From the NCBI RefSeq assembly GCF_003412465.1, contig NZ_QTJV01000001.1:1-64000 (forward strand): a stretch of 64,000 nucleotides of DNA, given 5' to 3'. This DNA comes from Chitinophaga silvisoli. Lineage in GTDB: Bacteria > Bacteroidota > Bacteroidia > Chitinophagales > Chitinophagaceae. The notes below the pieces were generated by a model. It was not told where the DNA came from. It saw only the letters and a list, made by a program, of their open reading frames with translations, and searched no databases. Position 1 is the first letter of the stretch. Each line of letters opens with the position of its first letter. This document shows, one piece after another, positions 44,683 through 54,168 of this stretch. The translations under genes were made by a program, and so were the position numbers.

Positions 44683-47600
44683 ATGTATAACCAACTACGC
44701 AGAATCGCCGGTCTTATACTGGCTCTCCTACTCACATTTCAATGGGGGCAGGCACAGGATAACCGGGTTACAGGGGTTGTCACATCCCGTACCGATGCCA
44801 CACCTATTCCAGGGGCTATTGTCACTGTAAAAGGCAGTCATCATGGTACACAAACTGATGCTGATGGTAAATATTCCATCAACGTTTCACCAAAAGATAC
44901 CCTCCGCATCTCCTTTATCGGCTACACCGCTGTTGAGCAGGTAGTTGGCTCAAGCCGGACGCTGAACTTCGCCCTGGAAAACAATGAAAGCAAACTCCAG
45001 GAAGTAGTGGTTACCGCACTCGGCATCAGCCGTGAGAAGCGTTCCCTGGGTTATGCCGTGCAGGAACTTAAATCAAAAGATATTGCGGAAGCGCGCGAGA
45101 CAAACGTGGTGAACGCACTGACCGGTAAGATTGCCGGTGTGACCGTGACCAGCAGCCAGGGTAGCATGGGCTCTTCCCGTATCGTGATCAGGGGGGAAAC
45201 TTCGATCGCGGGTTACAACCAACCTTTATTCATCGTAGATGGTATTCCATTGGATAATAGTCAGCTGGGTGTAGGTACTGGCCGTGACTTTGCGAACGCT
45301 ATTGCGGATCTGAACTCAGACGATATTGAATCACTGAACGTATTGAAAGGTCCGAACGCCGCTGCTCTCTATGGTTCCCGTGCTGCAGGTGGTGTACTTG
45401 TAATCAAAACCAAAACAGGTAAAGGTGTGAAAGGTTATGGTGTAACTGTAAACAGCAGCGCTACCTTCGAAAACATTCTGGTATTGCCTAAATACCAGAA
45501 CAGCTATGGACAGGGCTCCAGCGGCCAGTTCTCCTACGTAGATGGTAAAGGAGGTGGCATCAACGATGGTGTGGATGAAAGCTGGGGGCCTAAAATGGAC
45601 GGCCGCCTGATTCCCCAGTTCTTCTCCAATGGTGTAGCAGTGCCTTTCGTCGCACACCCTGACAACGTAAAGGATTTCTATCAGACCGGTTATACCCTGA
45701 ACAATGGTGTTGCTGTAAGCGGCAGCAATGACAAGGTAGATTACCGTTTCTCTTTTAATAATACCAAACAGACTGGTATCATGCCAAACACCGGTATCAC
45801 CCGCAACTCCTTTGCTGTGAATACCACTTTCCACCTGGCTCCAAAACTTACGCTGAGCACTTATGCTAACTATGTAAAGGCCGGTGCTGACAACCTGCCT
45901 GGTATTGATGGCAAACGTGCAAACAGTGTGACCCTGCAGTACACCTGGTTTGGCCGCCAGGTAGATACCCGTCTGCTCAGAAACTATAAAAATGCGGATG
46001 GTACAGACTTCAACTGGAACCATAGCTACTATAGCAACCCATACTGGATCCAGTATGAAAATACGGTAGGTCAGGCACGTAACCGTTTCTTCGGAAATGC
46101 ACGCCTGAGCTATGATGTCACCGACTGGCTCTCTGCCAACTTCCGCGTAGGTACCGATACTTACAACGATAAGCGTAAGTACAAAGTGGCTTACTATACC
46201 AACGGTACGCCTTACGGTTCTTATACTGAAGATAACTACGTAGTGACTGAAACCAATGGTGAATTTACCCTGAATGCAAAGAAGAAATTGAACAGCGACT
46301 TCACTATCGATGGTCTGGCTGGCGGTAACATCCGTACCAACCAATATGAAAATAACTATCAGCAGGCTCCCAAGCTGGCGGTGAAAGATGTATATACACT
46401 GAATAACTCCCGTGATCCGGTGATCTCTACAAATGTATTTACCCGTCTGAAAGTATACAGTGCTTTTGCATCTGCCACCCTGTCTTATAAAAACTGGGCT
46501 TTCTTGAGCGCAACTGCCCGCAACGACTGGTCATCCACACTGCCTGCAGGCAATAACTCTTACTTCTATCCATCTGTGAATGCGAGCGTGGTACTGAGCG
46601 ATGCACTGCACATTCAGAGTAATGTGCTGACCAACCTGAAAGTAAGAGGTGGCTGGGCAATGGTAGGTAAAGATACCGATCCTTACCAGCTGGTGAATAC
46701 TTATCCATTCAGCCAGCCATTCGGTAGCTATCCGATGCTGACTGTAAATGATAAATTCCTGAAGAAGGACCTGAAACCTGAAATTACCAAGGCTACTGAA
46801 TTCGGTGTGGAAGCAGGTTTCCTGAAAGATCGCATTCATGCTGATGTGACATACTATTCTTCCAGCAGTTACAACCAGATCCTGCTGGCAGATGTGAGTG
46901 CTACTACCGGTGATCTGAAAAAGATTCTGAATGCCGGTAAGATCAACAACCATGGTGTGGAAGTAATGTTGGGCGGTACACCGATCACCACCGCTTCAGG
47001 TTTCCGTTGGGATGTGAATATCAATTACGCTAAGAATATTTCTAAAGTAATAGAGCTGGACAAAGAAGGTTTCCTGAACGATTATGTACTGGGTAGCTCC
47101 GGCAACATGCAGGTACTGGCATCCAAAGGCAAACGCTATGGTGCCCTGTATGGTAAGGCTTACAAGCGTAATGACAAAGGTGAAATACTGGTTAGTGCCA
47201 GTGGTGCGCCGATCGTAGCTGATGATAAAAAAGTGCTGGGTTACTATACACCAAAATGGACAGGTAGCATCAACAATAACTTCTCTTTCAAAGGCTTTAC
47301 TGTAGGCTTCCTGATCGATACCCGCCAGGGTGGCCAGATCTGGTCTGGTACTAACTACACCGGGATCTACACAGGGGTACTGGCTGCAAGTATGCCGGGT
47401 CGTGATGAAGAGCATGGTGGTATTCCTTATTACTATGCAAACAATAACCAGCAGAGTGCTGCCGTGCGCCTGGAAAATCATACAGCTGCTGCACCAAATG
47501 GTGAAACAGTATATCATGATGGTATCATCTTCGATGGTGTAACTGCAGATGGTAAAAAGAACGAAGCGATCCTGCCTGCACAGCGTTATTACAAAGCGGT

Positions 47601-47880
47601 ATATAGCAGTTCTCTGAACGAAAGCAGCGTATACAGTGCCAGCTTCATCAAGCTGAGAGAGGTAAGAATAGGATATGCGCTGCCGCTGGAACTGGCGCAT
47701 AAATGGGGTTTACAGGGTGTGAATCTGACCGTGACCGGGCGTAACCTGTTTTACATCGATAAAAAGGTACCGAATATTGATCCGGAAACGGCTTTCAATA
47801 CCGGTAATGGTCAGGGGCTGGAAACATTGCAGATCCCTACCACACGTAGCATCGGTGTGAACCTGAAAGTATCCTTCTAA
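44683..47880 (+). CDS. SusC/RagA-family TonB-linked outer-membrane protein
   Basis: About 1065 residues from the ATG at 44683, which directly precedes the signal peptide (MYNQLRRIAGLILALLLTFQ); an ATG ten codons earlier is also open. After the signal come a CarboxypepD_reg-like domain (VTGVVTSRTDATPIPGA), the TonB plug (LQEVVVTALGISREKRSLGY to NVLKGPNAAALYGSRAAGG) and a large beta-barrel ending in VNLKVSF. It forms the transporter for an oligosaccharide or peptide, with the SusD lipoprotein encoded 23 bp downstream as lid. No sigma/anti-sigma pair, hybrid sensor or linked glycosidase is adjacent. Confidence 0.95.
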   Translation: MYNQLRRIAGLILALLLTFQWGQAQDNRVTGVVTSRTDATPIPGAIVTVKGSHHGTQTDADGKYSINVSPKDTLRISFIGYTAVEQVVGSSRTLNFALENNESKLQEVVVTALGISREKRSLGYAVQELKSKDIAEARETNVVNALTGKIAGVTVTSSQGSMGSSRIVIRGETSIAGYNQPLFIVDGIPLDNSQLGVGTGRDFANAIADLNSDDIESLNVLKGPNAAALYGSRAAGGVLVIKTKTGKGVKGYGVTVNSSATFENILVLPKYQNSYGQGSSGQFSYVDGKGGGINDGVDESWGPKMDGRLIPQFFSNGVAVPFVAHPDNVKDFYQTGYTLNNGVAVSGSNDKVDYRFSFNNTKQTGIMPNTGITRNSFAVNTTFHLAPKLTLSTYANYVKAGADNLPGIDGKRANSVTLQYTWFGRQVDTRLLRNYKNADGTDFNWNHSYYSNPYWIQYENTVGQARNRFFGNARLSYDVTDWLSANFRVGTDTYNDKRKYKVAYYTNGTPYGSYTEDNYVVTETNGEFTLNAKKKLNSDFTIDGLAGGNIRTNQYENNYQQAPKLAVKDVYTLNNSRDPVISTNVFTRLKVYSAFASATLSYKNWAFLSATARNDWSSTLPAGNNSYFYPSVNASVVLSDALHIQSNVLTNLKVRGGWAMVGKDTDPYQLVNTYPFSQPFGSYPMLTVNDKFLKKDLKPEITKATEFGVEAGFLKDRIHADVTYYSSSSYNQILLADVSATTGDLKKILNAGKINNHGVEVMLGGTPITTASGFRWDVNINYAKNISKVIELDKEGFLNDYVLGSSGNMQVLASKGKRYGALYGKAYKRNDKGEILVSASGAPIVADDKKVLGYYTPKWTGSINNNFSFKGFTVGFLIDTRQGGQIWSGTNYTGIYTGVLAASMPGRDEEHGGIPYYYANNNQQSAAVRLENHTAAAPNGETVYHDGIIFDGVTADGKKNEAILPAQRYYKAVYSSSLNESSVYSASFIKLREVRIGYALPLELAHKWGLQGVNLTVTGRNLFYIDKKVPNIDPETAFNTGNGQGLETLQIPTTRSIGVNLKVSF

Positions 47881-47903
47881 TTCAAGTATCAAAAATTCAG
47901 ATC

Positions 47904-49334
47904 ATGAAACTATTCAAATATATACTGTGGGTGTCTGGTATTGCACTGGTGCTCACATCCTGCTCCAAAGAACTGGAAAAGGTTAACAAAAATCCGAATG
48001 AAGCGGAATCTGCACAGCCGGATTACCTGCTCACCAATGGTATCAAAACGAATGTGGATACTTACTGGGGCACCGATGCTTCGATGGAAACAAGCCTGTT
48101 GTATGTACAATATTGGGCGAAGATCCAGTACACGGATCCTGACAAATACATTCCTGCTGCGACCAGTATCCAGACTATCTGGAACAACTTCTATGCACAG
48201 GGTGTAGAGGACTTCACCACGCTGATTCAGCTGGGCGATACGCTGAACAATCCGAATTACAAAGCAGTCGGTATCATCATGCGTAGCTGGATCTTCCAGG
48301 TACTGACAGATCTGTATGGTGATGTACCTTATTCACAGACTGCAAACATTGAAAAATACCTGACTCCGAAATACGATAACCAGCGTGATATCTATCTGGG
48401 ATTGCTGGCAGAACTGAAAACGGCTGCTGGCCTGATCAATACAAGTGGCGATGCAATAGGCGGAGATGTATTGTATAGTGGTGATATGAATAAGTGGAAA
48501 AAATTTGCCAACTCACTGAGGCTGCGTATTGCACTGCGAATTGCTGACCAGGAGTTCGACGCAGCAAAAGCAGTGTTCGATGAAATTGGTGCAGACAACA
48601 CTGGGCTGATCGCTTCCAATAGCGAGAATGCGCAACTGGTGTACCTGGCTTCTCCAAACCAGAACCCGGTAGCCAAGAACAGGGAAACCCGTAGTGACTA
48701 TCGTATCAGTAAGAGTGTGGTGGATTTGCTGCGTGCTTACAATGATCCTCGCCTGGCAGTATATGGTGCAGTACCCAAAGATACAAACACCATCGTTGGT
48801 ATCACGAATGGGCTGCCTACGGATTCTGCATCCAGACTGGGCTTCAACAAGACTTCAGATGTCGGTGCGGTATTCACTGCTACCACTGCACCAGGGGTGA
48901 TTTTCAACTATGCTGAGTTATTGTTTATCAAGGCTGAGGCGGCACAGAGAGGGTTGCTGAGTGGCGATGCGGAAGATCTGTATAAGCAGGCAATTACTGC
49001 TTCGTTCAAACAATATAACCTGAGCGATGCAGCAGCAACTACTTACCTGGCACAGGCATCAGTAGCATATGATGCAGCTAATTACAGGAAGAGTATTGGT
49101 GAACAGAAATGGCTGGCACTGTTTGGTGAAGGGCTGGAAGGATTTGCAGAATGGAGAAGACTGGACTATCCGGTATTGAAACCAGCGTATGCAGGTGTGC
49201 TGGATGGTAAAATTCCTTTGCGCCTGACTTATCCATCTGCCGAGCAGGCGCTGAACGGAGCGAATTATAGAGAAGCCGTAGCGCACCAGGGAGCCGATCA
49301 GTTGGTGACCCGCCTGTGGTTCGATGTAAGATAA
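47904..49334 (+). CDS. SusD/RagB-family nutrient-binding lipoprotein
   Basis: A 476-residue outer-membrane lipoprotein. The signal peptide has a lipobox ending in TSC (Cys20) followed by SKELEKVNKNPNEAE. The helical TPR-like body carries the NNFYAQGVEDFTTLIQ and FNYAELLFIKAEAAQRG motifs of the SusD_like-2 group. It captures substrate for the SusC partner. Second and last gene of the pair, with a strong terminator after it. Confidence 0.94.
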   Translation: MKLFKYILWVSGIALVLTSCSKELEKVNKNPNEAESAQPDYLLTNGIKTNVDTYWGTDASMETSLLYVQYWAKIQYTDPDKYIPAATSIQTIWNNFYAQGVEDFTTLIQLGDTLNNPNYKAVGIIMRSWIFQVLTDLYGDVPYSQTANIEKYLTPKYDNQRDIYLGLLAELKTAAGLINTSGDAIGGDVLYSGDMNKWKKFANSLRLRIALRIADQEFDAAKAVFDEIGADNTGLIASNSENAQLVYLASPNQNPVAKNRETRSDYRISKSVVDLLRAYNDPRLAVYGAVPKDTNTIVGITNGLPTDSASRLGFNKTSDVGAVFTATTAPGVIFNYAELLFIKAEAAQRGLLSGDAEDLYKQAITASFKQYNLSDAAATTYLAQASVAYDAANYRKSIGEQKWLALFGEGLEGFAEWRRLDYPVLKPAYAGVLDGKIPLRLTYPSAEQALNGANYREAVAHQGADQLVTRLWFDVR

Positions 49335-49342
49335 ATGATGAT

Positions 49343-49381
49343 AAAAAAAGGGGGGTAGTCTCAGACTGCCCCCCTTTTTTG
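49343..49381 (+). terminator. Terminator of the susCD pair
   Basis: Stem of six G with six C (49350-49355 with 49369-49374), extended inward by AGT/ACT and flanked by A7 and T6 tracts. Confidence 0.88.
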
Positions 49382-49539
49382 TTTTTCCCCTTTGCGTAAA
49401 TAAAATTCCTTTTCCGCTTTTGATTACGCTTTCAGATAAAAGATTTTTGCACAATCAGATACACACTTGTTCAATTTGTAATAGTAAAAAGTGATGAATC
49501 AGGCCCCGACATTTGCCGGGGCTTTTACTTTATAAGATC

Positions 49540-50325
49540 TTAGAAGGTAGGAGTTTTACCGCCATCGACAGGGATACTTGTACCTGTAATATAACCAGCG
49601 GCTGGTGTAGCCAGAAATGCAATTGCAGCCGCAATTTCTTTTGCATCTCCAAATCGTTTCATGGGTATTTCACTCAGCATTTCCTGTTCTATCACATCTT
49701 TTTCCACATTCCGTTTTTTGGCAGTAGTCTTTATCAGTGAACGCAAACGGTTTGTATTGGTTGAACCAGGTAAAACGTTATTGACGGTCACTCCATACTG
49801 TGCCAGTTCTGTCGCCATGGTCTTAGCCCATGCTGCAACGGAGAGGCGGATGGTATTGGAAACGCCGAGATTTTTGAGTGGAGCTTTTACGGAGGTGGAG
49901 ATCACATTGATGATCCGGCCATAGCCAGCACCGATCATACCTGTCAGTACAGCCTGTGCCAGTATATGGTTATTCACCAGGTGCTGGTTGAAAGCATCCA
50001 GGAATTCCTGAACTTCAGCCTCGACAATGGGACCAGCCGCAGGGCCTCCTGTATTATTGATCAGGATGTGAACAGATTGTTTATCAGTGACTGTTTTGAT
50101 TGCTTCTTCCACTTCTTTCGGGTTCTTAAAGTCAGCCACAAGATAACTATGCTCCTGGAAATGTTCTGCTTCAAGCGTAGGTATAATGTCTTTCAGGGCT
50201 TCTTTGTCCCTGGCCATTAAGATACATTCAGCTCCTAAAGCGGCTAGTTCTTTGGCAGTGGCTAAGCCAATTCCCTGGGTAGCACCACAGATCAGGGCGG
50301 TTTTTCCCTTTAACGATAGTTCCAT
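49540..50325 (-). CDS. Short-chain dehydrogenase/reductase family protein, atypical active site
   Basis: A 261-residue SDR. The Rossmann dinucleotide motif is intact (ICGATQGIG at 12-20), as are NNTGG (90-94) and the terminal GYITGTSIPVDGG. The catalytic Ser (143 or 145) is there, but the expected YxxxK reads SxxxR (156-160, in SNTIR), so the classical Tyr and Lys are not in place. Some FabG-like SDR groups show this and their chemistry is unclear. Flanking genes are unrelated, so no pathway is suggested. Confidence 0.85.
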   Translation of the reverse strand: MELSLKGKTALICGATQGIGLATAKELAALGAECILMARDKEALKDIIPTLEAEHFQEHSYLVADFKNPKEVEEAIKTVTDKQSVHILINNTGGPAAGPIVEAEVQEFLDAFNQHLVNNHILAQAVLTGMIGAGYGRIINVISTSVKAPLKNLGVSNTIRLSVAAWAKTMATELAQYGVTVNNVLPGSTNTNRLRSLIKTTAKKRNVEKDVIEQEMLSEIPMKRFGDAKEIAAAIAFLATPAAGYITGTSIPVDGGKTPTF

Positions 50326-50421
50326 ACTATTTCATGACTAACAGTTTCTCAAAACAAAGCAAAACAAGACACGTTGGGTTTTTCAGGAGCTAAGATAAGG
50401 CAATATAGTATACCACCTTTC

Positions 50422-51540
50422 TTACACACGAACGTATATACGTTTTTTATCCAGAATTTTACCCACACACCAGCAAAACAGCATGTATGTAATAGCAAAG
50501 AGGAGAGAGCCTACTTTGCCCGGGGCTAATGGCTGGAAAAAGTGGCTGTTGATCCAGGCATATACTGATTCGTTCCCAATAGTAAAGAAAAAGAGGAATA
50601 TAACCATCACTTCTGACAAAAGATAAAGGAATAAGGGGTTTTTCCCGAAGGTGGTGAAGAACCCGGTCCAGCTGGTTTTCTCCTTAATATCGATAATATA
50701 TAAGAGAAGCGTTAGGATCAGCAGGTCAAATCCAGCGGTCAGCAATACAAAAGTACTGGTCCATAACTTTTTATTAATTGGGAATTCCGTGTTCCAGAAA
50801 GTGGCCAGTACGATAAAGAAGCAGCCCACCCTGATCAGGATACTTAGCGTATTGGGCTTGCGTTGCTGGATATAGAGGCCGGTATAGTAACCGATCACGA
50901 CATTCACAATGGCAGGTATTGTGCTGAGTAATCCTTCGGGTTCAGAGATGAGCCCTTTGTCGTGGTACATGTGATTTTCACCAAGAATTAACTTATCGAA
51001 ATGAACGGCGGCATTGGTATAGAAACCATATGGGTCAGCAGGATCGCCGGCAAAGCGCATAATGACCCAGTAGCCAACCAGCAATAATCCGCTGATAATC
51101 CACACTGCTTTCTGAGGCAGGAACCGGATCATGAGGGAAGCGAAGCAATAGCAAAGGGCAATTCTCTGCAATACTCCCATGATGCGGGTATTGCTGATGG
51201 AGTTGAAGGCCAGGCTGCCGTCATCAGTATGATGAACAAAAGGGAGCCAGTACATAATGAATCCCAGCAGGAAGATGAGCAGGGTTCTTTTGAATATTTT
51301 CGCCAGTACGGTGGCGTTGTCCAGTTCGTAATACTTGCGCATGCTAAAGCTCATGGCATTGCCCACGGCGAAGAGGAATGACGGGAAAACCAGGTCGGTG
51401 GGAGTGAATCCATGCCAGGTAGCATGTTCAAGTGGTGCAAATATATCATTGGTACCGGGTGTGTTCACAATGATCATAAAGCAGATAGTAAGACCACGGA
51501 ATACGTCCAGTGGCAGAAAGCGTTGATTGGCTGCTTGCAT
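50422..51540 (-). CDS. NagX/HGSNAT-like membrane acyltransferase (DUF5009 type)
   Basis: A 372-residue polytopic membrane protein with about ten hydrophobic segments. The N-terminus RFLPLDVFRGLTICFMIIVN and the WHGFTPTDLVFPSFLFAVG motif, with a conserved His-Gly and Asp, are typical of the heparan-alpha-glucosaminide N-acetyltransferase/NagX group. Members move acetyl groups across the membrane onto sugars or are proposed amino-sugar transporters. It lies divergent from the LacI-type regulator at 51769. Confidence 0.87.
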   Translation of the reverse strand: MQAANQRFLPLDVFRGLTICFMIIVNTPGTNDIFAPLEHATWHGFTPTDLVFPSFLFAVGNAMSFSMRKYYELDNATVLAKIFKRTLLIFLLGFIMYWLPFVHHTDDGSLAFNSISNTRIMGVLQRIALCYCFASLMIRFLPQKAVWIISGLLLVGYWVIMRFAGDPADPYGFYTNAAVHFDKLILGENHMYHDKGLISEPEGLLSTIPAIVNVVIGYYTGLYIQQRKPNTLSILIRVGCFFIVLATFWNTEFPINKKLWTSTFVLLTAGFDLLILTLLLYIIDIKEKTSWTGFFTTFGKNPLFLYLLSEVMVIFLFFFTIGNESVYAWINSHFFQPLAPGKVGSLLFAITYMLFCWCVGKILDKKRIYVRV

Positions 51541-51768
51541 TGGTAAGGATTAGATTAGTATAAATATAATGCAACGAATTTCTTAATACGGACTTTTTTG
51601 TCGGGGTGAATCAATTTCATTTTCTTCTTCAAAAAATCAGCAGCTGTCCGGAGAATCTGACCAGTCTGCGACCGGCTATATTAAATTCAAAACGATCCAC
51701 GACCGTCCTCCATTATTTTTGCTGTATTAAATAATCATTTTATACTTTAGTAGTAAACACAGCTTTTA

Positions 51769-52791
51769 TTGAACCACAAAGTTACAATAGCAGACATTGC
51801 CAGGGAGCTGAACCTGACGGGTGCGACTGTGTCCAGGGCGTTGAATAACCGCAAGGGCACGAGCGAAGAAACCCGTAAAATGGTACAGGAAGCGGCGGAA
51901 AGGATGAACTACCGGAGGGACAGGATCGCCTGGTCCCTGCGTTCCGGCAGAACCAATATTATTGGGGTCATCATTCCGAGCGCGGAGATCAACTTCTTTG
52001 GGTCTGTGATCCACGGTATCGAAAGCATGGCCAATCAGCATGGCTACAATGTATTGATTTACCAGTCCAACGAGCAGCCGGAATATGAGCAGAAGGGGAT
52101 AGAGACCTTTCTGAGCACCAGGGTAGATGGCATACTGGCCTCTATTGCTAAAGAGACCTTAGACTTTAGTCATTATCTCGAGATCAAGGAGCGGGGTGTA
52201 CCCCTGGTTTTTTTTGACCGTGCAAATGATAGTCTGAATATTCCTTCGGTAGTGGTGGATGACTTCAGGGGGGCTTATTATGCTACAGAGCACCTGATTC
52301 GCCAGGGCTACAAGCGCATTGCCCACATTACGGGGCAGCAGCACCTGAAGATTTTCAAAGACCGCCTGGAAGGATATAAATCTGCCCTGGCCGCTTATAG
52401 TATACCGGTAGAACCGGACCTCATCTACCAGGGGAACGTCTCTATTGAGGCGGGCAGGCAGGCGATTCAGCATTTCCTGGGGCTGCCACAGCCGCCGGAC
52501 GCAGTATTTGCGGTGGAGGATTTTACGGCGCTGGGAGCAGTAAAGGAATTGAAAGACAGGGAGATCGACATGCCGGAGGCGTTTGGGGTGGTAGGGTTTG
52601 CAAATGAATCGTTCGATGAGCATATCACGCCGAGTTTATCCAGCATCGATCAGCAGACGGTGCAGATGGGCAAGGAGGCGTTTAAGTTGCTGATGGAGCT
52701 GATTAATGAAGGGGAGGAAGGGACATTAGTAAAGTCAAGGGTGGTGCTGGACCCGGTACCGGTGTACAGGCAATCGTCGATGCGGAGGTAA
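51769..52791 (+). CDS. LacI-family transcriptional regulator (TTG start)
   Basis: A 340-residue LacI-type repressor. The HTH (VTIADIARELNLTGATVSRAL) begins at residue 5, so the start must be the TTG at 51769: an in-frame stop lies at 51754-51756, and the first internal ATG would delete the HTH. The hinge region is near 48-60 (RRDRIAWSLRSGRTN) and the sugar-binding domain covers about 60-335 (VDDFRGAYYATEHLI, VVGFANESFDE). Two perfect LacI-type operator boxes lie just downstream of it, before the GH5 gene, so it probably represses GH5 and perhaps galK/galT. Confidence 0.93.
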   Translation: MNHKVTIADIARELNLTGATVSRALNNRKGTSEETRKMVQEAAERMNYRRDRIAWSLRSGRTNIIGVIIPSAEINFFGSVIHGIESMANQHGYNVLIYQSNEQPEYEQKGIETFLSTRVDGILASIAKETLDFSHYLEIKERGVPLVFFDRANDSLNIPSVVVDDFRGAYYATEHLIRQGYKRIAHITGQQHLKIFKDRLEGYKSALAAYSIPVEPDLIYQGNVSIEAGRQAIQHFLGLPQPPDAVFAVEDFTALGAVKELKDREIDMPEAFGVVGFANESFDEHITPSLSSIDQQTVQMGKEAFKLLMELINEGEEGTLVKSRVVLDPVPVYRQSSMRR

Positions 52792-52855
52792 AATTGCCGG
52801 TGGCTACTGCGGAGGGGCGAGAAAAGGGAAAAAAGTTACTTCCAGCCTTCAAAAT

Positions 52856-52867
52856 GTAAACGATTAC
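52856..52867 (+). promoter_or_regulatory. LacI-type operator box 1
   Basis: GTAAACGATTAC carries the central CG with flanking AA/TT symmetry expected for LacI-family operators. It is the exact reverse complement of box 2 at 52932-52943, and both lie between the lacI stop and GH5 start. Confidence 0.75.
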
Positions 52868-52920
52868 TTAAAAATAATTCATTCATTTACAATGTATTAA
52901 ATAATTTTTTCCACCTTTTG

Positions 52921-52953
52921 TAAGATTTATTGTAATCGTTTACGTAAATCTTA
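52921..52953 (+). promoter_or_regulatory. LacI-type operator box 2 within an extended dyad
   Basis: GTAATCGTTTAC (52932-52943) is enclosed by a second, nearly concentric inverted repeat TAAGATTTA / TAAATCTTA (52921-52929 with 52945-52953). With box 1 it forms a pair whose centres are 76 bp apart, a distance that would allow repressor looping. TTTG at 52917-52920 lies directly next to it; the rest of the promoter is not clear. Confidence 0.75.
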
Positions 52954-53073
52954 TATTTTTATATCGCGATTCCACATTTTTTAACAGGAAAAATTCCATG
53001 GCTATAGAAAATAAGATTTAATAACCTTCATTATTATTTCCCACATCTATACAGCTCCACAAAACTGAAAAGC

Positions 53074-54138
53074 ATGAAAGGAAAAGTTTCGTTACTTGCT
53101 GCACTGCTGATTGCGACGATGGCCGTTGTTGCACAAGCTCAGCCAAGACCACAGTGGTCCAAAAAACAAGCGCAGAAATGGTATAAATCACATCCCTGGC
53201 AGCGTGGTGCCAATTTCATTCCCAGCACCGCTATCAACCAGCTGGAAATGTGGCAGGCAGCATCTTTTGATACAGCCACCATTAGCCGCGAGCTTGGGTA
53301 TGCTGCTTCTATCGGTATGAACTCTATGCGTGTATTCCTGCACCATGCTGCATGGGAACAGGATCCTCAGGGTTTCAGGGACCGTGTCAATACTTACCTC
53401 AGCATTGCTGACCGCTATGGTATCTCTACCATCTTCGTACTCTTTGATGACTGCTGGAATAAAACTTATGCTATTGGTACCCAGCCGGCACCAAAACCCG
53501 GTATTCATAATTCGGGCTGGCTGCAGGACCCCGGTATCCGCAGAGAAAGTTCTCCACAGCTGAACGATACCCTGCATAAATATGTGCTGGATGTAATGAC
53601 TACTTTCAGGAAAGATAAACGCATTCTCCTGTGGGATCTTTACAACGAACCAGGCAACTCTGACTATGGTGAGAAGAGCCTGCCTTTATTACAATTAGTA
53701 TTCACCTGGGGCAGAGAAGCCAATACAGAACAGCCTATCAGCTCAGGTGTATGGAATAAAAGTCTTACAAAGCTGAATGAATATCAGCTGAACAATTCTG
53801 ATGTGATCACCTATCACAACTATGCTGACGAAAAGGAACACCAGGAAGTAATAGACACCCTGCGCAAGTATGGTCGTCCCCTGATCTGCACTGAATACAT
53901 GGCCCGTGCCCGTAACAGCTTCTTTGCGAACATTATGCCGCTCCTGAAAAAGGAAAATGTTGCTGCTTACAACTGGGGGCTGGTATCCGGAAAGACCAAC
54001 ACTATCTATGCCTGGGATACACCTATGCCTGACGGAGCAGAACCTAAAGTTTGGTTCCATGACATCTTCAGACCAGATGGAACACCTTACAGCACAGAAG
54101 AGATCACGGTGATCAAATCTCTGACAGGGAAAAATTAG
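53074..54138 (+). CDS. GH5-like secreted glycoside hydrolase
   Basis: A 354-residue exported TIM-barrel hydrolase with a signal peptide spanning about 1-22. The acid/base Glu192 is in LLWDLYNEPGN and the likely nucleophile Glu274 in LICTEYMAR, with HNY before it, matching clan GH-A and most like family GH5. Such proteins are often labelled cellulase or beta-1,4-xylanase by homology; the real polysaccharide is unknown. The LacI operator pair upstream and galactokinase 30 bp downstream suggest a substrate that releases galactose (inference). Confidence 0.87.
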   Translation: MKGKVSLLAALLIATMAVVAQAQPRPQWSKKQAQKWYKSHPWQRGANFIPSTAINQLEMWQAASFDTATISRELGYAASIGMNSMRVFLHHAAWEQDPQGFRDRVNTYLSIADRYGISTIFVLFDDCWNKTYAIGTQPAPKPGIHNSGWLQDPGIRRESSPQLNDTLHKYVLDVMTTFRKDKRILLWDLYNEPGNSDYGEKSLPLLQLVFTWGREANTEQPISSGVWNKSLTKLNEYQLNNSDVITYHNYADEKEHQEVIDTLRKYGRPLICTEYMARARNSFFANIMPLLKKENVAAYNWGLVSGKTNTIYAWDTPMPDGAEPKVWFHDIFRPDGTPYSTEEITVIKSLTGKN

Positions 54139-54168
54139 GATCAATAACTTTGATTAAAAAATTAGAAC

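Noticed and set aside
45331..46344. 337-codon open frame antisense to susC
   Set aside because: A shadow of the SusC coding strand with no known motif. The same holds for 46996-47700 and, opposite ppc, 61766-62707.
49503..49522. GCCCCG / CGGGGC hairpin before the SDR 3' end
   Set aside because: A short 6-bp stem with T-rich sequence only on the plus side; it could be a weak second terminator, but the evidence is thin next to the strong one at 49343.
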